From Permianibacter fluminis (GTDB taxonomy: Bacteria > Pseudomonadota > Gammaproteobacteria > Enterobacterales > Permianibacteraceae), in assembly GCF_013179735.1 (NCBI RefSeq), contig NZ_JABMEG010000001.1, forward strand, positions 1,550,001 to 1,614,000: a stretch of 64,000 bases of DNA, given 5' to 3'. The notes under the pieces are model-generated. The model was not told the origin of the DNA and did no database searches. It was given only the letters and a program-made list of their open reading frames with translations. Both the position numbers and the translations under genes were made by a program. This document shows positions 62,951 through 64,000 of the stretch, piece after piece; within the stretch, counting starts at the first letter, position 1; each line of letters starts with the position of its first letter.

Positions 62951-64000
62951 GTGAAGCCAACCGATATTGGCCATCCAGACTACTTTCACAAAGTGGTTGA
63001 TTGTCAGTGGGCCTGTCCGGCCCATACTCCGGTTCCCGAATACATTCGCCTGATCGCCGCCGGTCGTTATACCGATGCCTATCTCGTCAATTGGCGCTCC
63101 AATGTTTTTCCCGGCATTTTGGGCCGAACCTGTGATCGCCCCTGTGAGCCGGCCTGCCGACGCAGTCGCGTTGAAGATGGCCAAAGCAAGGAGCCGGTGG
63201 CGATCTGCCGGCTGAAGCGGGTCGCGGCCGATCTGAAAGACGACATTCGTGCCCGGTTGCCGACGCTGGCGCCGCGCAATGGCAAGCGCATTGCCTGCAT
63301 CGGTGCCGGCCCGGCATCGTTGACCGTTGCCCGGGATCTGGCGCCGCTCGGCTATCAGATCACGGTGTTCGATGGCGCCGCCAAAGCCGGCGGTTTTATC
63401 CGCACGCAAATTCCCAAGTTCCGCTTGCCGGAAACCGTGGTCGATGAAGAGACCGGCTATGTGCTGGATCTCGGTGTCGAGTTTCGTGCCGGTGAACGCA
63501 TTGACAGTTTGCAGGCGCTGCTGGCGCAGGGTTACGACGCCGTGTTTGTTGGCAGCGGCGCGCCGCGCGGCCGCGACATGAACCTGCCTGGTCGGCAGGA
63601 AGCGGCGGCCAGTATTCATATCGGCATCGAGTGGTTGGCGTCGGTGTCGTTCGGTCATGTCAACAAGGTCGGCAAACGGGTGATCGTGCTCGGCGGCGGC
63701 AACACGGCCATGGATTGTTGCCGCAGTGCGCGCCGGCTTGGCGGTGAAGCCGTGACCGTGGTGGTGCGCTCCGGCTTTGACGAAATGAAAGCCAGTCCCT
63801 GGGAAAAAGAAGACGCCATGCACGAAGGCGTCGTGATCCGGAATTTTCTCAACCCGAAAGCCTTTATCGTCGACAACGGCACGCTGACGGCGATGAGCTT
63901 TGAGCCGGTTACCGCAAAATATGACGAAAAAGGCCGGCGACAATTGCTGCCGACCGGTGAGTCGGACGTGATCATCGCCTGTGACGAAGTGCTGATGGCG
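62951..64000 (+). CDS. GltD-like NAD(P)H-dependent flavoprotein (partial, runs off the end)
   Basis: The first 350 codons, from the GTG at 62951 (GGAGGAA 6 bases upstream) and open to the end of the window. The N-terminal Fe-S helix domain shows the Cys pattern DCQWACPAHTPVPEYI and CDRPCEPACR of the glutamate-synthase small-subunit family; the FAD motif is CIGAGPASLTVARDL and the NADPH motif is VIVLGGGNTAMDCCRSAR. Such flavoproteins pass electrons to partners such as glutamate synthase, dihydropyrimidine dehydrogenase or ferredoxin-linked enzymes. The partner gene would be beyond the edge. No neighbour here tells which. Confidence 0.92.
   Translation, partial: MKPTDIGHPDYFHKVVDCQWACPAHTPVPEYIRLIAAGRYTDAYLVNWRSNVFPGILGRTCDRPCEPACRRSRVEDGQSKEPVAICRLKRVAADLKDDIRARLPTLAPRNGKRIACIGAGPASLTVARDLAPLGYQITVFDGAAKAGGFIRTQIPKFRLPETVVDEETGYVLDLGVEFRAGERIDSLQALLAQGYDAVFVGSGAPRGRDMNLPGRQEAAASIHIGIEWLASVSFGHVNKVGKRVIVLGGGNTAMDCCRSARRLGGEAVTVVVRSGFDEMKASPWEKEDAMHEGVVIRNFLNPKAFIVDNGTLTAMSFEPVTAKYDEKGRRQLLPTGESDVIIACDEVLMA

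Overview
The window reads as a chromosomal stretch of a GC-rich, Gram-negative, free-living proteobacterium, most likely a gammaproteobacterium. The lines of evidence are a TonB-dependent receptor, outer-membrane beta-barrel genes, a KefF/KefC pair arranged as in enterobacteria, CSS-motif EAL proteins, an HD-GYP regulator, and a rubrerythrin / Fe-S protein / DUF3501 trio. I see no rRNA, tRNA, phage, plasmid, integrase or transposase gene and no CRISPR array. Most protein genes have a clear Shine-Dalgarno sequence. The genome name cannot be read from the sequence.

Layout. 1-3.9 kb: the end of msrA, then msrB, and on the minus strand a DJ-1/PfpI protein and the KefC/KefF electrophile-responsive potassium efflux pair. 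3.9-10.2 kb: a giant hybrid histidine kinase followed by an HD-GYP response regulator. 10.4-14.5 kb: a small Cys-tailed protein with its own terminator, a divergent LysR regulator, an EamA transporter and a ChrA chromate transporter. 14.7-21.5 kb: a large TonB-dependent receptor of lower GC, an NF038129-like secreted protein and an ExeM-type extracellular nuclease. 22.0-24.5 kb: rubrerythrin, Fe-S oxidoreductase and DUF3501. 24.6-30.8 kb: Atm1-type ABC exporter, LysR regulator divergent from a metallo-beta-lactamase-fold plus DsbA-like pair, and threonine aldolase. 31-34.3 kb: two tandem CSS-EAL phosphodiesterase paralogues, the first with altered catalytic motifs. 34.6-40.7 kb: a CPBP protease, a PIN/NYN protein with a histone-H1-like linker, a DUF885-like protein, a small conserved protein, a repeat field and a di-haem cytochrome c fused to rhodanese. 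40.8-43.9 kb: an AT-rich KAP-family P-loop NTPase gene, the best candidate for a transferred accessory (possibly defence) gene. 44-52.8 kb: metallo-beta-lactamase, glycerophosphodiester phosphodiesterase with a possible Pho box, SRAP/YedK, a membrane AraC-type regulator divergent from DUF2306, a membrane-protein/XRE pair with operator palindromes, and a small beta-barrel. 52.8-64 kb: two periplasmic solute-binding-like proteins, MgtC, a GH26 mannanase, an FdhF/YdeP molybdoenzyme, an AraC regulator divergent from a methyltransferase with five 17-bp tandem repeats between them, a small secreted protein, and a GltD-like flavoprotein cut by the window edge.

How it works together. The left end looks like an electrophile/oxidant defence block (MsrAB, DJ-1 family, KefFC). 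Cyclic-di-GMP signalling recurs (HD-GYP, two EAL proteins). Much of the rest is single-gene units with their own regulators, separated by abundant intergenic repeats: a CCCTCTCCC...GGGAGAGGG family including a composite ~120-bp unit, hairpins with compensatory changes, and heptanucleotide microsatellites. No clearly new multi-gene system was found. The items most worth a second look are the KAP NTPase island, the 17-bp iteron array, the tandem CSS-EAL pair and the composite repeat field.
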